Positions 5,023 through 5,788 of a stretch of 5,788 nt of DNA are shown here, one piece after another. Every line of letters starts with the position of its first letter. Positions within the stretch are counted from its first letter, which is position 1. A program made the translations under genes and the position numbers. Source of the DNA: Nitrospirota bacterium (GTDB taxonomy: Bacteria; Nitrospirota; Nitrospiria; Nitrospirales; UBA8639); assembly GCA_029881175.1 (NCBI GenBank), contig JAOUNC010000199.1, forward strand, positions 1 through 5,788. Direction: 5' to 3'. The notes beneath the pieces are model-generated. The model was not told the DNA's origin. It was given only the letters and a program-made list of their open reading frames with translations, and did no database searches.

Positions 5023-5248
5023 GAACGTTTTTAGCTGAACGCCAACTTGTCGTATAAAATTCTCTAAAATTATTTCAAATCATATTTAGAAGAACCCCCT
5101 CATAGGAATTTACAACTAGTCTTTACTGCATACGTCTTCCTCATACCATTCCCTTCGATTTTTCTTATAACGATGCTTTTCGCCTCATATGACCTATCGC
5201 CGAGTTACAATGCCCCTCCTGAAAGGGATGTTCTTAGCTATAACTTTG

Positions 5249-5788
5249 TCATACAATGTTCACATAGCTGTTATGCTCCCGCTCCCAACCAATCGATGAC
5301 TCTCCACCATGACCGGGAACCACCAGCGTATCTTCATCTAAAGAATAGAGCCGCTCTCGAATGGACTGGATAATGGCTCGACTGTCTCCACCCCATAAGT
5401 CCGTCCGACCTATTCCTCCACGAAAAAGTGTGTCACCTGATAAAAGCAGCTTTTGATCGTCAAAATAAAAGCAAGCAGAACCCGGGGTATGCCCAGGGGT
5501 ATGCAGAACCGTTGCCGCATAGGGCCCGATGGCCATTTCCTCCTCATCGTGAATCCATTGATCAGGGGACGGAACAGCCGAATAGGGAATGCCAAACATT
5601 TGGCATTGGATCTCCAGCATATCCCAAAGATCCTTATCATAAGGATGTAAGCAGAGCGGCGCTCCCGTGGCGGCCTTAATATGTCCTGATGCAAGAAAAT
5701 GATCGAAATGGGCATGGGTATGCAAAATGGCGCAGACCGTAAGACCTAAGGACTCAACTTCTCCAAGAATGCGTTCTGGATTTCCACC
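5249..5788 (-). CDS. Metallo-beta-lactamase-fold hydrolase, glyoxalase II/YcbL-like (5' part beyond window)
   Basis: The frame is open from the window edge at 5788 to the TGA at 5249, giving the last 179 residues; roughly the first 30 residues of a typical 210-residue family member are missing. Counting from the edge, the two-metal site is complete in the visible part: H25-x-H27-x-D29-H30 in THAHFDH, H100 in HTPGHTPGS, D119 in SGDTLF, and H160 in VPGHGG. GGIGRTDLWGG and the C-terminal GWEREHN are typical of the short hydroxyacylglutathione hydrolase-like branch that lacks the C-terminal glutathione-binding helices of true glyoxalase II. It is probably a cytoplasmic thioester hydrolase or a relative; the substrate cannot be told. 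A TTG near 5725 is an internal codon (the residue before HTHAH), not the start, because homologous sequence continues upstream to the edge. Confidence 0.85.
   Translation of the reverse strand, partial: GGNPERILGEVESLGLTVCAILHTHAHFDHFLASGHIKAATGAPLCLHPYDKDLWDMLEIQCQMFGIPYSAVPSPDQWIHDEEEMAIGPYAATVLHTPGHTPGSACFYFDDQKLLLSGDTLFRGGIGRTDLWGGDSRAIIQSIRERLYSLDEDTLVVPGHGGESSIGWEREHNSYVNIV

Larger units (their letters stand above)
4893..5248. other. A/T-rich intergenic region between the MBL hydrolase and cupredoxin genes
   Basis: The gap of about 356 bases carries the cupredoxin ribosome binding site and promoter in its left half. The rest (about 5040-5248) is A/T rich, with no coding sequence I can support and no recognisable terminator after the hydrolase stop at 5249. 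The only hairpin there, CCCT/AGGG near 5215-5227, is very short. Confidence 0.55.

Noticed and set aside
5173..5373. Plus-strand frame of 66 codons at the end of the MBL gene
   Set aside because: Mostly antisense to the hydrolase, with no Shine-Dalgarno or family resemblance.

Overview
The window reads as ordinary bacterial chromosome of about half GC. It carries five complete genes on the minus strand, two minus-strand genes cut by the window edges, and one small plus-strand gene. The mix suggests a Nitrospirota bacterium, perhaps a Nitrospira of the lower-GC (marine-like) type: a large MofA/OmpB-style multicopper oxidase, a secreted cupredoxin ending in a C-x2-H-x2-H block, and a GC-rich palindromic repeat. 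That assignment is inference from remembered families; there is no rRNA or other marker in the window.

Layout. Positions 1-802 (minus) hold the N-terminal 267 residues of a secreted multicopper oxidase, with a strong Shine-Dalgarno and a candidate promoter in the gap behind it. Positions 1106-3227 (minus) hold a compact four-gene cluster, transcribed in the order DUF192 membrane-anchored protein, Rieske [2Fe-2S] ferredoxin, chagasin-like (I42) small protein, D-amino acid aminotransferase. The gaps are 32, 48 and 8 bases, so it is probably one operon. Positions 3228-3581 are a divergent intergenic region with a short decayed repeat copy. A 111-residue secreted orphan protein lies on the plus strand at 3582-3917.

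Eleven bases after its stop begins a roughly 280-base non-autonomous, MITE-like element with imperfect terminal inverted repeats (about 3925-4208). A strong bidirectional terminator hairpin follows at 4311-4351. Positions 4398-4892 (minus) encode a periplasmic cupredoxin-like protein with a good extended -10 promoter at 4994-5022. Positions 5249-5788 (minus) hold the C-terminal part of a metallo-beta-lactamase-fold hydrolase of the glyoxalase II/YcbL type.

How they may work together. Two exported copper proteins (multicopper oxidase and cupredoxin) lie in the same neighbourhood and would act in the periplasm or envelope, but nothing visible links them in one transcript. The four-gene cluster mixes a redox protein, a D-amino acid enzyme of peptidoglycan-precursor metabolism, a possible protease-inhibitor fold and an uncharacterised DUF192 protein. 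No single pathway is evident. The points that most deserve a second look are the mobile repeat and its relic, the H-I-N in place of the expected H-x-H copper motif, the degenerate cytoplasmic chagasin-like protein inside the operon, and the cupredoxin's unusual ligand block. I did not find a convincing new defence or secretion system.
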